Assembly (NCBI GenBank): GCA_018398815.1
Contig: CM031616.1
Location: 36,477,023-36,541,022, forward strand
Length of the DNA: 64,000 nt
DNA from: Conus ventricosus
Taxonomy: Eukaryota > Mollusca > Gastropoda > Neogastropoda > Conidae
Direction of reading: 5' to 3'
Each line of letters starts with the position of its first letter. Positions within the stretch are counted from its first letter, which is position 1. Below, piece after piece: positions 45,451 through 57,650 of the stretch. Made by a program: the position numbers and the translations under genes. Below the pieces are notes generated by a model. It did not search any database and was not told where the DNA came from. It was given only the letters and a program-made list of their open reading frames with translations.

Positions 45451-46295
45451 CACTTTTTTCTTTTTTTCTTTTTTTGCTGTCCCATCTTTTCTGTGCCAAC
45501 TCAGTGGCAGTGCACCCATGCCGCTCACTCCAACCACCCCGTCCACAGCCATAGCCCGGTCACTCCCGCCGCAGCCCTGGCACCAGTAATCCACAGGGAG
45601 CAGTCAATGTCAAGTCGTCAAGAGGCAACCCACCGGAGGAGACACTCCACTGCTGCCGAGTCACTTCGGTGGTGTTCAGTGGCGCCTGTTCTGATCTAAC
45701 CTACGCTGGACACCACATACTAAGCCCCCTACTGATGACAATAATTGCTTAGTTGCGGAGCCAGTGTAAGTGAGCTGTCCAACCGGAGGGCGCCACCACG
45801 TCCGTCCAACGACAGCCCCCATGGACTCGCCGATACTGGTGATCCCAACGGAATCAAACAAAGGCAACAGACACGGAGAGGACATCGAAACTGAGGTCAC
45901 CATGAGAGCAGGGCATGAAGGGCCACAGAATTTGAGACTTAAAAAAAAATTTATGCTGATCGATGAGAATGAGGATGATGAAGATGATGCTATCGATTGC
46001 CATTCCGGTCTGAGACTGCATGACAGGGCTGTACTCTATGCTTCCTTTCATGATATATTCCGGCGTTAACCAGGCCTGAGAGATACAGACACCTGCAGTG
46101 TTGGTCAGGAAATTTAAGCAACACTCTCAGAGACGCATCCATTAAGTGGATGAAACTCGACTGTGTGGTCCAAGTCTTCCCAACTGAGTCCGCAGCAACT
46201 CAACTCTGGGTAGGAGCCGGTCGGGGCAGAAAAACCCACATGACTCTGATGGATTCGAACCCACGATCTCCCAGCCAGGAGACCGCGACGCTAAC
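45451..46295. mobile_element. SINE-like insert splitting the 29-bp minisatellite
   Basis: 845 bp with blocks found elsewhere: 45585-45750 is like 44400-44640; 45890-46070 ('gaggtcaccatgagagcagg', 'tctgagactgcatgacaggg', 'tcatgatatattccggcg') is like 52530-52685 and 58700-58870; 46080-46290 is like 31945-32180. In reverse complement 46200-46290 carries a tRNA-like B box (gtgggttcgaatcc) with an upstream 'gttagcgtcgcggtctcc' A-box region. It appears to be a minus-strand tRNA-SINE joined to other repeat pieces. Confidence 0.6.
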
Positions 46296-46376
46296 CCACA
46301 AATATTTGCCTCTGACGAAAAATCCCACAAACATTTGCCTCTGACGAAAAATCCCACATATATTTGCCTCTGATGA
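46296..46376 (+). repeat. Minisatellite, 29-bp unit, right part
   Basis: About 2.8 copies of the unit seen at 45141-45450, in the same orientation and more uniform. Confidence 0.88.
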
Positions 46377-47869
<1,493 letters not shown>

Positions 47870-49145
47870 TCCTTTAAAATGAAAACACCTCCAACTAGTG
47901 AGGAGGCTACACACAAGGTGCCGCAGGGGATTCCTTATGGGCACCAAATGTGCATGCGGAGCGTTGTGTCACTCCAACATGCCTTCAGTAGGTGCCCAAC
48001 CCTAGCGGCCACCCTGGCGCCACTATGGGTGTTCAGGGCCACCCATGACCTAAGAGTTCAGGACTTCCTCCAGCCACATCCCACCCTAGGGATGCAACCC
48101 ATGAAGCTCCTATGTGACTCCCTCCTATCCTCCGGTACAGACAGCTGGTTTTAACCACTGTGCAGGAAAGAGGTGTGGACGGTAAAGAGTGTCAAAAGAG
48201 ACAAAGAGGATCCCCAAAGTCCCATTTTGGCTTGAACCTCTGAGACTCACGCCCCTGTCCTCTGGCTTCACAGCTGGGGGGAGGGACCAGTAAGGGTGTT
48301 TTACCCTAGCTGGCCAAAATCGGATCACGTGGATCCATATCAAATGGTCCTGGAAAGGAACTGAAAAAAAGGAAGGGAAGGGTAACTGCCGCAAGGAGTA
48401 AACGACCAACGACAGCAAACCACCACGGAGGACAGCAGCACCAAGTCTACACAGACTAAAGTCTGAAGTAACCTTGTCCTTAAGGGCCTCAGGCCGATAG
48501 GACGTAAATCTCACCCTTAACTGTAACTGTAACTTTAAAATGACGGGCGGCACAGATTTCCTTCCTCGCACTACGAGTGACGACGGGACTAGCCTGTCGC
48601 CGGGGGACGGCTCTCGAGGCGGCGTGACACTTGGCGACGAGGCGCTGCCACTCTGCGAACTACCCAGTGGCCTGCACGTCTAGCAGGGCTCTCCCTTTGG
48701 TGGCTGGGGGAGGGTGGGAACGTCCCTCACGGGCGCAGAGTGGGCATGAACCTACGTGCAGCGGCTCGGCGACTTGTGCCTTGTACGTCTCCCGAGTCGG
48801 CCTCACGCGGCACAGGACCGTCGCCACTCGGCATGAAGACGGCCGTCCGGTAGCCCTGACGACGGCCTTGGAGGAACCACGACGACAACAACATCTACAA
48901 CATCAACCGCAGCTGAACCACCTTCAGACAACCGCTCGGCGGTCCCAACGATTACCTACCTCATTTAGGCTCCTGCCTGACGGCGCCATCCTTCCCGGGA
49001 CCCTCCACCCGATGCTTACCCAGACTCTTCGACCCAACCTGCCAGTCTACAATGTCTATGCCAAGACAAACGTCTCTATGTCACAGCCTTGGCTGTGGCG
49101 ATATCTTGTCCCTAAAAGCATTCTGCTATGAGGACGTTAAACTCA
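47870..49145. mobile_element. GC-rich repeat-like island, possible LINE or SINE remains
   Basis: Unlike its surroundings, this 1.3-kb block is GC-rich with many CpGs. It ends in 'tatgaggacgttaaactcat'-type sequence, a form often seen at LINE/SINE 3' ends. One frame reads CALYVSRVGLTRHR, like the degenerate C2H2 finger of RTE-type LINEs. Stops break every long frame except 48631-49131, whose 166 codons have no recognised domain. I therefore call it repeat-derived, with low certainty. Confidence 0.35.
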
Positions 49146-49463
49146 TCCTTCTTCTCTCCCCTTTAAAATGAACAACCATTTGCCTTCATCTACGATTCAG
49201 ATCCATTGACAAATTTTTGCATTGATTGGTTGCTTTAGTCCGTCTTGTAAAAATCCTGAATCGACGTTTCTCTATCACACGGCAATTCATGAAGCAATAG
49301 ATTGTTTGACCAGTGTAAGCAGACAGATAGGATGATTGGAACCCCACTTTTACCAAATATCACCACATACACATCCCATGAATTCATCTAATATTACCAG
49401 TTGATTGCAAACTCTCAAACACGCATCACACTCTTTGAGTTGTAAAAAAATGTCCAACACTTC

Positions 49464-49497
<34 letters not shown>

Positions 49498-51230
49498 TGT
49501 GTGCTGCATTGGCTTTCGTGCCATACTTCCCACCCTCCCCCACCTGAGTGAGGTTCATCATACTAGTCATAGCAATCGATGAGGAGCTGTCGATATCAGG
49601 CTGTTTTGGGGCGTCCAACGGAGAAGACACTGTTCTGCTGCCAAATTGCTTTGTTGATGTGTGGTAGTGCCTGTTCTTATCAAACATAAGCAAGTGACTA
49701 ACCAAAGCCCCCTGCTATTGTCAATAATTTACTTTGATCAACATTTGAACATTATAAGCACAAAATACTAATCTTGGTGTCGTACAGTCATTCTGTCCTC
49801 TTCTTCAATGTACTGGACATCCTTTGTATATATCACCACTGCCAGTGAAACATTCCTCCTGTAGAATTTGGTCTTTTGACTTGCATGGCGTTACTGTACA
49901 CAACACATGCACCTCGTGTTTGGGAAGACTTTGGGTCTCCTAGGGTGTTAATGCAGTGTGCTAAGCAGCCCCTGCATATAACTTAGTCATGGCTGGATAT
50001 TTCGGTGTCTGTTGGAAGAAACTGTAGGGAAGCTTGACAGCAGCAGGTCTTCAGAGAAGAAACCTCACTCAGACAAGTGTTTCGGGTTTGAACTCCTTAC
50101 ACGCTGAGGCCGGGCTGCATCCAGGTCATGACTCCCAGTTGCTCTACTGCCAACTGTTTTTTCCCTTGGCGCTGCCGGGATTCGAACCCACAACTTTTGG
50201 ATGGGTGGGCGTCTCAAGGTGTGCCTTTTTTTTTCTTTTCAGATGGATGCCTTATCCCACTGCTGATGGGAAACCTGTTCTAGGTTGGGAAATTCAAGCT
50301 TTATGAAGTGCACATTTGTTCCTCCTCGGCCAGATCCAGCTGGAACTCTTTTGCGGCTGCCTCTACCATTGCCTTCTATGGTCCTCTTCTAACCTGAAAT
50401 CTACGGCGAAGACCCGTAGAAGTTGGTCATGGCTTAATATTTCGGGTGCCAGATTTTACTCCAGTTATGTACATGCCCATATCATCACCAGATATTTTGA
50501 ATGTCCTACAACTGGTCCAAATATACTTCTGGCTTGATCATCACTGGATAATTATGGTCCAGTTTTATTGAAAGCTTCATCATTGTTAGATGCTTTGAAT
50601 GACAAGTAGATATGGTCCATTTATGCATTTGACAAGAGCACTGCCAGATGTTCGGGTAACCAACAGATTTGGTCCAGCAATGCATAATGTGATATATTGC
50701 TAAATACTTCGAACGAGTGGCACGGCTAGATCATCACAAGGTATTTTGAATGACCGACAGTTGTGGCTTAGTTACATAGCTAGAACATCGCTAGATATCT
50801 GGAATGATCAACAGTTTAATCCAGTTTGACAACATGGCAAACGTTTTCCTTTCTCTCATGATTAATGACATTCAGGTGTAAAATCCACAACCACAAGAGG
50901 CAGGACAGTGGAAGGTGGAAATTTACCCAATGTGAAACCGATGCCACCAGAACTTAGCAAGAATGACAGTGACATGGCAGTTTTTGTGTTGGACACAGAT
51001 TTAAACTCGAAACACTGGACAACAAACTCTCTAAAAACATCAGGGTATGACTTGAAACTGGTAGACACAGTGTGAATTATTTGCAGTGGTTACATATCAG
51101 GATTCTTGTTGGTGATTTTTTCCCCCAAAATGTTCATGTCATTTAGCTTGTGGGTTTAATCTTTCCGAGCAGGAACAGCATAAAAATGTATTGAGTTACT
51201 ATGTGAAATGCATATCAATGCATTTTTTTT
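49146..51230. other. Non-coding, with (TG)n and SINE-like pieces
   Basis: (TG)n at 49464-49502. 49590-49735 is a weak copy of the 45585-45750 block. At 50155-50215 a reversed tRNA B box (gggattcgaaccca) suggests a minus-strand SINE. 50420-50840 has decayed tandem 'atcactagatattttgaatg'-like units. No gene was seen. Confidence 0.5.
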
Positions 51231-51610
51231 TTTTCCCACCTCACCCCCCCCCCCCCCCACACCCCCGATCATACCTTATCACCCATTTATCTTCCATCCC
51301 CTTCCCTCCCTAACATTACCCACACACCTTCTCAACTACCCACGCATAACTACCACTACCTCTTTCATCACCCAACGAAATCATTTATTTTATTCACCTA
51401 AACCTTTTTTTTTTTTCCCTCAGTCCCCCCCCCCCCCCCCTTTTTCCCCCTTACCATTATTATCAATCCACCATTACCACAACCATCACAAAGATATCAC
51501 ACCATCCCAATAAACTAGACACACAACCCTATCATATCACACACACACACCTCCCCCTACGCAACCCCCCCCCCCCCCTCCTTTTCCTCTCCCATAATCC
51601 CCCATGTCAT
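51231..51610 (+). repeat. C-rich pyrimidine/ACC low-complexity block
   Basis: Repeated C14-C16 tracts, (CCA)/(CAC)-rich sequence and T10 runs. Almost no G on the plus strand. Non-coding. Confidence 0.7.
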
Positions 51611-51719
51611 TTCCGCCTACCGGCTATTCTCCCCACCACATGGACAACAACAGATGAGTCATTTTTCGTTCTTTTTTTCGTTTTTCGTTTGTAATGTCCC
51701 AAATGTTAAATGTGATTTA

Positions 51720-51800
51720 TTTTTTCGCCTGAAGAAGACCCAAGTGGTTGAAATGCATTGTGTCTTGTCATGTGCTTTGTTTGTCAATGTCATTGGCGGT
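51720..51800 (+). repeat. Single copy of the 'cctgaagaagaccc' hairpin motif
   Basis: 'gcctgaagaagacccaag' followed by 'tggttgaaatgcattgtgtc' and 'tcattggcgg' parallels the right arm of the foldback (17090-17180), somewhat diverged. Confidence 0.65.
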
Positions 51801-51917
51801 AAGAAACAAACTCTATTTCTAAATTTTACTTCGTTCGCCGCCATCAGTCACTCCATTTTGAAATATCAATAAATGCTTAAAAAAAACACAAATCATGCTG
51901 GAAGTTTATAAGGTTAT

Positions 51918-51918
<1 letters not shown>

Positions 51919-51979
<61 letters not shown>
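51919..51979 (+). repeat. (GA)n microsatellite
   Basis: About 30 uninterrupted GA units. Confidence 0.95.
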
Positions 51980-51980
<1 letters not shown>

Positions 51981-53498
51981 TCTCACAAACACCCTTATAT
52001 CTGTCACAATGGATGACATTTTTCTTTGTTTATTAAAAAAACAGATTTCTTCAGCATACACAGAACAGTTTTCTTTGCATCTGAACAATTGTCAGTCACT
52101 ACATACACAATGTCCCTTTGCTTTCTCTCTTTTTATCTCTTTCACACACATACACACACACACACTCGGTCACACACACGCTAACAGGCATCATATCTCA
52201 GACTTGCTTGCACAGACACACTGTAACCCTCTCTTTGCTCACATGACTTTATTGAGACTTGTTAATGATACAAAAGAGACAAGACACTATCACTGTCAAA
52301 ACGAAATATCATACTCACTTCATGCATACCACTTTCCACATTTGTTTACTTACTTTTCATACATCACACAATGATGCACTAATTCAAAGCCTATCAGTGA
52401 GGAACTTACATCAAAGCTGCCTTAGATCCACTGTTTGTTTCGTTTTTTACACCACTTTCTATGAAGATATCAATATTGAAAACTCTAAGACAAACTCACA
52501 ACAGGCACAGCTGTAGACAGGAAATCATAACTGTGGTCACCATGAAAGCATGACATGATGGGTTATAATGTCTGAGACTTTTTCATGATGATCAGTAAGG
52601 ATGATGCTACAGAGACCCATTCTTGGTCTGAGACTACATGACAGGGTAATATTCTCTACTCCCTTTCATAATATATCCTGGCGGGAAGATGAAATTCAAA
52701 GAAAACGTCTTCAAAGTATTCTCCAATAGTGTATGTAGCACTTGTGTGTTTTCCGCAATGCATAACAAAGAAGAGTGATGATTACACTCTACTGAAGTCT
52801 CCATTCTGATGACTTCCATCCTCTGACTAGCTCTGGTACAATATGACCTAACCTCCTTCTCCTGTGTTCCACCTCATTGGTGAAATGCATAGAGGAAGAT
52901 GTAGTTAGAAGGCTGCATGCAATTGTCACCTCTCTTACCAATTCCTAACTCACAGAATAGCATGGCATGCAAACCTGCATGAGCTTTCAGCAAAGTGACA
53001 CATATTTCTAACCATGCACGCAGGCAATTACATCAAGGGTATTGGACGTTGATTGATACCTAACACATGAATGTATTTTGCAATGTCTAACCACCGACTT
53101 TCAATGAGCAAGCGGCTTACCTGGACACTAAGACTGCCGCATATCTACTCTTCCACCTGACAAAATTTCTGTAGCTGAGTTTTGATCTTCCAACTGGATG
53201 TAATCTTGCTGGGCAGGTTGGGCAAGACACTTGACACAATCGCCTGTGTTTGAGGTTCAAAAACACAAGGTCATCATGCCATAATCTACACAGGATTACA
53301 TGGATTTGTAAGCATGTACATTTGCATCGTATCGCGATGCACTCTTGTCCTCTCCGTGGGTTCCCAGGACCATGGTGTCTGCAGGCAAAATGTCCTCAAT
53401 ACTGCTGGTCTAGAACCCGCTTCTGTGCACCGCAGCTGGCTGGTACCTCTGTCAATGTTTGGGGCGTTTCTTCTTCTCTCCCTGCAACACGATAGGAA
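51980..53498. other. Non-coding, with one SINE-like piece
   Basis: 52530-52690 matches 45890-46070 ('ggtcaccatgaaagcatgac', 'ctgagactacatgacaggg', 'cataatatatcctggcg'). No gene was seen. Confidence 0.55.
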
Positions 53499-53760
53499 AA
53501 CACATCACGTTTCAAGACAGACTCTTGTATGTGTGTGTGTGCACCATTCAGAGAACACATCACGTTTCAAGACAGACTCTTGTATGTGTGTGTGCGCCAC
53601 TCCGAGAACATATCACGTTTCAGGACAGACTCTTGTATGTGTGTGTGCGCCACTCCGAGAACACATCACGTTTCAGGACAGACTCTTGTATGTGTGTGCG
53701 CGCCACTCCGAGAACACATCACGTTTCAAGACCAGCTTATGTATGTGTGTGTACCACTCA
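53499..53760 (+). repeat. Minisatellite, 52-53-bp unit, about 5 copies
   Basis: The unit is about aacacatcacgtttcaagac, agactcttgtatgtgtgtgt, gcgccactccgag. Later copies are 1-3 bp shorter in the TG part. Open frames through it are artefacts. Confidence 0.9.
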
Positions 53761-54949
53761 TCTATTCATAAAAAGCGTCATTGGTCTTTCTCATTCTGCT
53801 TTTATTTCAAGGATTAAAACAAAGATTTCTTTGCCATTGTGGATGGTTTGCTTGTATGTGAGAAAGCAAGAGTGTGTGGTGTCTACTTTTTATCTTTCAT
53901 CTACACTGTGGTCAGGATCCCACCTGACATCATCAGTGTTCCTATTTCAAGACCAGAAACACACATACATTCTACATGTTATTACCGAGTCTATCCATCA
54001 ATCAAATTAAAGGGAAAAAAAAAGGAATCTGAAGTCCTGCAGCTTTCAGTATAGAAATTAATGATAAAAATGACGCTGATGGTGATATCGATGATGATCA
54101 TAACGATGGTGATTACGCTGATGATCAACAAGTAAAACTCTCTTACTTTAGCCAATAATAAAAGTAAATGATATTAGTGCATCCAGTTGATATAATGTAG
54201 AACAACCTTACTGGCCTCTTGCACCATCTAAATCAACAAGTTGTAGTTGGATGAAAACTAGCTGATGGATTCCACAACCAAAGCTCCCGCTACATGAACA
54301 GGGATTTGGATTAAAATTCAGTTGGACAAATTGTACCCCTCCTGTTCAAAGGAACTGGAATGTGCTCTATTTCAGTCAAACTCAGTTCAATTCAGGAGCG
54401 AAAATTGTCACCAAACAGCCAATTGAAAGCCTTGGCATAATCATGTGACTGATCACCAGGAGGAAAGACGGTGCCACAGTACATTTGTTCTTTAATGGGA
54501 GGCTGATCAAGATGTGCTGGGACAAGAAAAGTTTGTGAGAAACCATAAATGCTGATCATTCTAATCACATTAGAAACCTCGCTTTATCAAGGGCATGGGC
54601 CTTTAGATTTATTTCGCTGTCCTTTGGCCACTACAAGAAGTGCATCAATTGCAGCTATTGTTTAACCTCTAACTAAACACTTCCACACACGAGGCAGTAT
54701 GCCCTCAAGTCATCATTATGTGGACTGCAGCTGTGTTCAACCAATTTGTCCACATGAACATTTCTCCCACAACAGGCATGTGGCCCTTTGCGGCCGGCAG
54801 GGCTATAAGCAACATTATCTTATCTTATCTTACCACAACAGGCTGAAGCGAATCTTCAATCTGTTTGATATGTTTGGATCGTGTCAGGCATGTTTAATGT
54901 TCTAAAGAGAAAATGAGAATAGAAACAAAAACAAACAAGCAAGCAAACA
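53761..54949. other. Non-coding; (gataa)n repeat copy 3 inverted
   Basis: 54779-54833 is the reverse complement of the repeat at 33258-33320 ('gcagggctataagcaacatt' then (atctt)n). The rest is unremarkable. DDX51's last exon may lie here or further left, but it could not be identified. Confidence 0.5.
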
Positions 54950-55295
54950 CAGACCTGTTTAACCTAAAACGGCTGTTGGTTTATTTCTCAATTGAAATGA
55001 ACGTATCTTCCTACAAATGTATGTGCACATCTAGGAAACTGGGAATTTTGGTAAAAGCAGGAGGTTCCCCCTATTGTTCCAATGTCATCCAGATGCGAAT
55101 TTGCTCGAACGATGTGCGAGTTGTTACTCTTTGGTTGTAGTGCTCAAACACAATAGTTACACACTGCAAGTGCCCTTACCGCTCAAGAACTTCATATTGA
55201 GATTTTTTCCCCCCGACGTATTTTTTCCCAGTTTATCGTATTTTAACCGAACATGTGTACAAAATACGGCGAAATCATATCGGTAAACAGGTCTG
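54950..55295. mobile_element. DNA transposon, CAGACCTG family, copy 2 (346 bp)
   Basis: It starts CAGACCTGTTTAACC and ends GGTAAACAGGTCTG. The 6-bp duplication caaaca lies at 54944-54949 and 55296-55301. It shares 'cgaacatgtgtacaaaatac' and 'ggcgaaatc' next to the right end with copy 1, but the interior differs. Non-coding. It lies 55 bp downstream of a DDX51 exon, inside the intron. Confidence 0.85.
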
Positions 55296-55349
55296 CAAAC
55301 AGAAACATGAAACAGACCCCTGACAGGAAGACGGACAGGACGCCCTCAC

Positions 55350-55506
55350 CTGGATGACCTGGGGCAGCTGGGACAGAGCCGACTGGAAGGGTTCCACCAG
55401 AGGCTTCAGGGCCTGCCGGGCCAGCTTCATCTCACGGATCTGCGGCCACTTGCCCGCCTCCCTCATCATCTTCTTGAAGTGGAAGAACTGAAACACGCTG
55501 TCCACA
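55350..55506 (-). CDS. DDX51: DEAD-box helicase DDX51, C-terminal exon
   Basis: 157 nt with acceptor TTTTCAG before 55506 and donor GTGAGG after 55350. It encodes VDSVFQFFHFKKMMREAGKW, then PQIREMKLARQALKPL and VEPFQSALSQLPQVIQ. It corresponds to the DDX51 tail after the helicase core (ERRFLRMLTEAG, then a PLVPRYEEALSQL-type end), which gives moderate but ordered similarity. DDX51 (yeast Dbp6) is a nucleolar ATP-dependent RNA helicase that acts in large-subunit rRNA maturation. The open donor means at least one more short exon should follow; it was not found. Confidence 0.85.
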
Positions 55507-57479
55507 CTGAAAACGGCAGATCAGATTCTCTTCCGCCCAACCCCTCCCAGTCTTCCCAAAACTCACCTCCCATCCACCCCCTCCCCTTCCTGTCCTTCCC
55601 CTTCCCTCCTCTATACCCTGGCAATCGGACATATTTAATTTCAAACTGAAGAAGCTGTAGTGAAGAAAAGGAATGACGAGACATTAGAATGACTTCATGA
55701 TTTGAATACACACCTAGAATGACTTCAGGATATGAATACACACCTAGCATGACTTCATGATATGAATACACAGCCAAGGCATCGATCTTAACCAACAGTC
55801 CCTGTCCATGGTGCTTGTTGCCATCTGCAAACCTTGCCCAGAATGTCCAAAACATCAATCTCCATCTCTGCTTCTTCTACAAGGGTGTCAGTCTTAATCT
55901 GCACTTCTTGCCTTGTCATCCATCTTTATCTGCATTGTTTGCTTTGGGCGTTAAACTCCATCTGCGCTTATTGCCTTTAGCGTCCATCTCAATCTGCACT
56001 TCTTGCCTTCAGCATCCCTTTCAATCTGCCCTTCTTGCCTGCAGCATAGCTCTCAATCTGCACTTCTTGCCTACAGCATAGCTCTCAATCTGCACTTCTT
56101 ACCTACAGCATAGCTCTCAATCTGCACTTCTTGCCTACAGCATAGCTCTCAATCTGCACTTCTTGCCTACAGCATAGCTCTCAATCTGCACTTCTTGCCT
56201 GCAGCATAGCTCTCAATCTGCACTTCTTGCCTACAGCATTGCTCTCAATCTGCACTTCTTGCCTGCAGCATAGCTCTCAATCTGCACTTCTTGCCAACAG
56301 CATGGCTCTCAATCTGCACTTCTTGCCTACAGCATAGCTCTCAATCTGCACTTCTTGCCTGCAGCATAGCTCTCAATCTGCACTTCTTGCCTGCAGCATA
56401 GCTCTCAATCTGCACTTCTTGCCTACAGCATAGCTCTCAATGTGCACTTCTTGCCTACAGCATAGCTCTCAATCTGCACTTCTTGCCTACAGCATAGCTC
56501 TCAATCTGCACTTCTTGCCTACAGCATAGCTCTCAATCTGCACTTCTTGCCTACAGCATCTCTTTCAATCTGCACTTCTTGCCTGCAGCATAGCTCTCAA
56601 TCTGAACTTCTTGCCTACAGCATCTCTTTCAATCTGCACTTCTTGCCTACAGCATCTCTTTCAATCTGCACTTTTTGCCTTCAGCACAACTCTCAATCTG
56701 CACTTCTTGCCTTCAGCATCTATTTCAATCTGCACTTCTTGCATGCACCATCCCTTTCAATCTGCACTTCTTTCCTTCAGCATCTATTTCAATCTGCACT
56801 TCTTGCCTTCAGCATCTATTTCAATCTGCACTTCTTGCCTACAGCATCTATTTCAATCTGCACTTCTTGCCTGCACCATCTCTTTCAATCTGCACTTCTT
56901 GCCTGCAGCATAACTCTCAATCTGCACTTCTTGCCTGCAGCATAACTCTCAATCTGCACTTCTTGCCTACAGCATAGCTCTCAATCTGCACTTCTTGCCT
57001 GCAGCACAACTCTCAATCTGCACTTCTTGCCTTCAGCATCTATTTCAATCTGCACTTCTTGCCTTCAGCATCTATTTCAATCTGCACTTCTTGCCTTCAG
57101 CATCTATTTCAATCTGCACTTCTTGCCTTCAGCATCTATTTCAATCTGCACTTCTTGCCCACAGCATCTATTTTAATCTGCACTTCTTGCCTTCAGCATC
57201 TATTTCAATCTGCACTTCTTGCCTACAGCATCTATTTCAATCTGCACTTCTTGCCTACAGCATCTATTTCAATCTGCACTTCTTGCCTTCAGCATCTATT
57301 TCAATCTGCACTTCTTGCCTACAGCATCTATTTCAATCTGCACTTCTTGCCTACAGCATGGAAACATGTGAATCTGGATCTGAATCTCTCTCTTTTTGAT
57401 CTGAATCTTTATCAGGGTCCATAACTTTACCCAGACATTCACATGCAAAGACACCACCCCCCTCCTCCACCCCTTTCAC
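55507..57479 (-). other. DDX51: DDX51 intron, mostly minisatellite
   Basis: The intron separates the exons at 57480-57650 and 55350-55506. About three quarters is the 32-bp array. At 55680-55770 a 35-40-bp unit ('gacttcatgatatgaataca') is repeated three times. Confidence 0.8.
55885..57360 (+). repeat. Minisatellite, 32-bp unit, about 46 copies
   Basis: The unit is about agctctcaatctgcacttct plus tgcctacagcat. Two subfamilies occur in blocks: 'gctctcaatc..cctacag' through about 56540 and again at 56900-57010, and 'ctatttcaatc..ccttcag' in 56700-56880 and 57020-57340. There are no unique spacers, so this is no CRISPR array. The frames it opens (Ser/Ile/Cys/Thr/Leu-rich) are artefacts. Confidence 0.93.
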
Positions 57480-57650
57480 CACACCTCTTTCTTTTCAAGC
57501 AGGGAAATGGCGGTGCCTGCTCTCCCTGCCCTGGCTGTGCGGCCCACCCGGTGGATGTAGGTCTTGATGAATGGAGGGTTGTCGTAGGAGATGACATACT
57601 TCACGTTGTCCACGTCCATCCCACGTGCCATCACATCCGAACACACCAAC
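57480..57650 (-). CDS. DDX51: DEAD-box helicase DDX51, exon with motifs V and VI
   Basis: The acceptor TCATCAG precedes 57650. The exon's first base completes a Leu codon from the exon above. It encodes LVCSDVMARGMDVDNVKYVI, then SYDNPPFIKTYIHRVGRTAR and AGRAGTAISLLEKKE. SDVMARGMDV is helicase motif V and HRVGRTARAG is motif VI, whose arginines contact ATP and RNA. PP.IKTYIHRVGRTARAGRAG is diagnostic for the DDX51/Dbp6 group. The donor is ambiguous: the phase of the next exon is met by cuts after 57483 (before GTGGTG) or after 57480 (before GTGAAA). The most obvious GT, right after GAG, would break the frame. Confidence 0.93.

Noticed and set aside
53314..53817. 167- and 183-codon frames with repeated Cys
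   Set aside because: They follow the 52-53-bp minisatellite and (TG)n. No homology or splice support was found.
56547..57424. CRISPR-like array or repeat protein at 55.9-57.4 kb
   Set aside because: The 32-bp units are head-to-tail with no unique spacers, in an intron of an animal gene. The frames are repeat artefacts.
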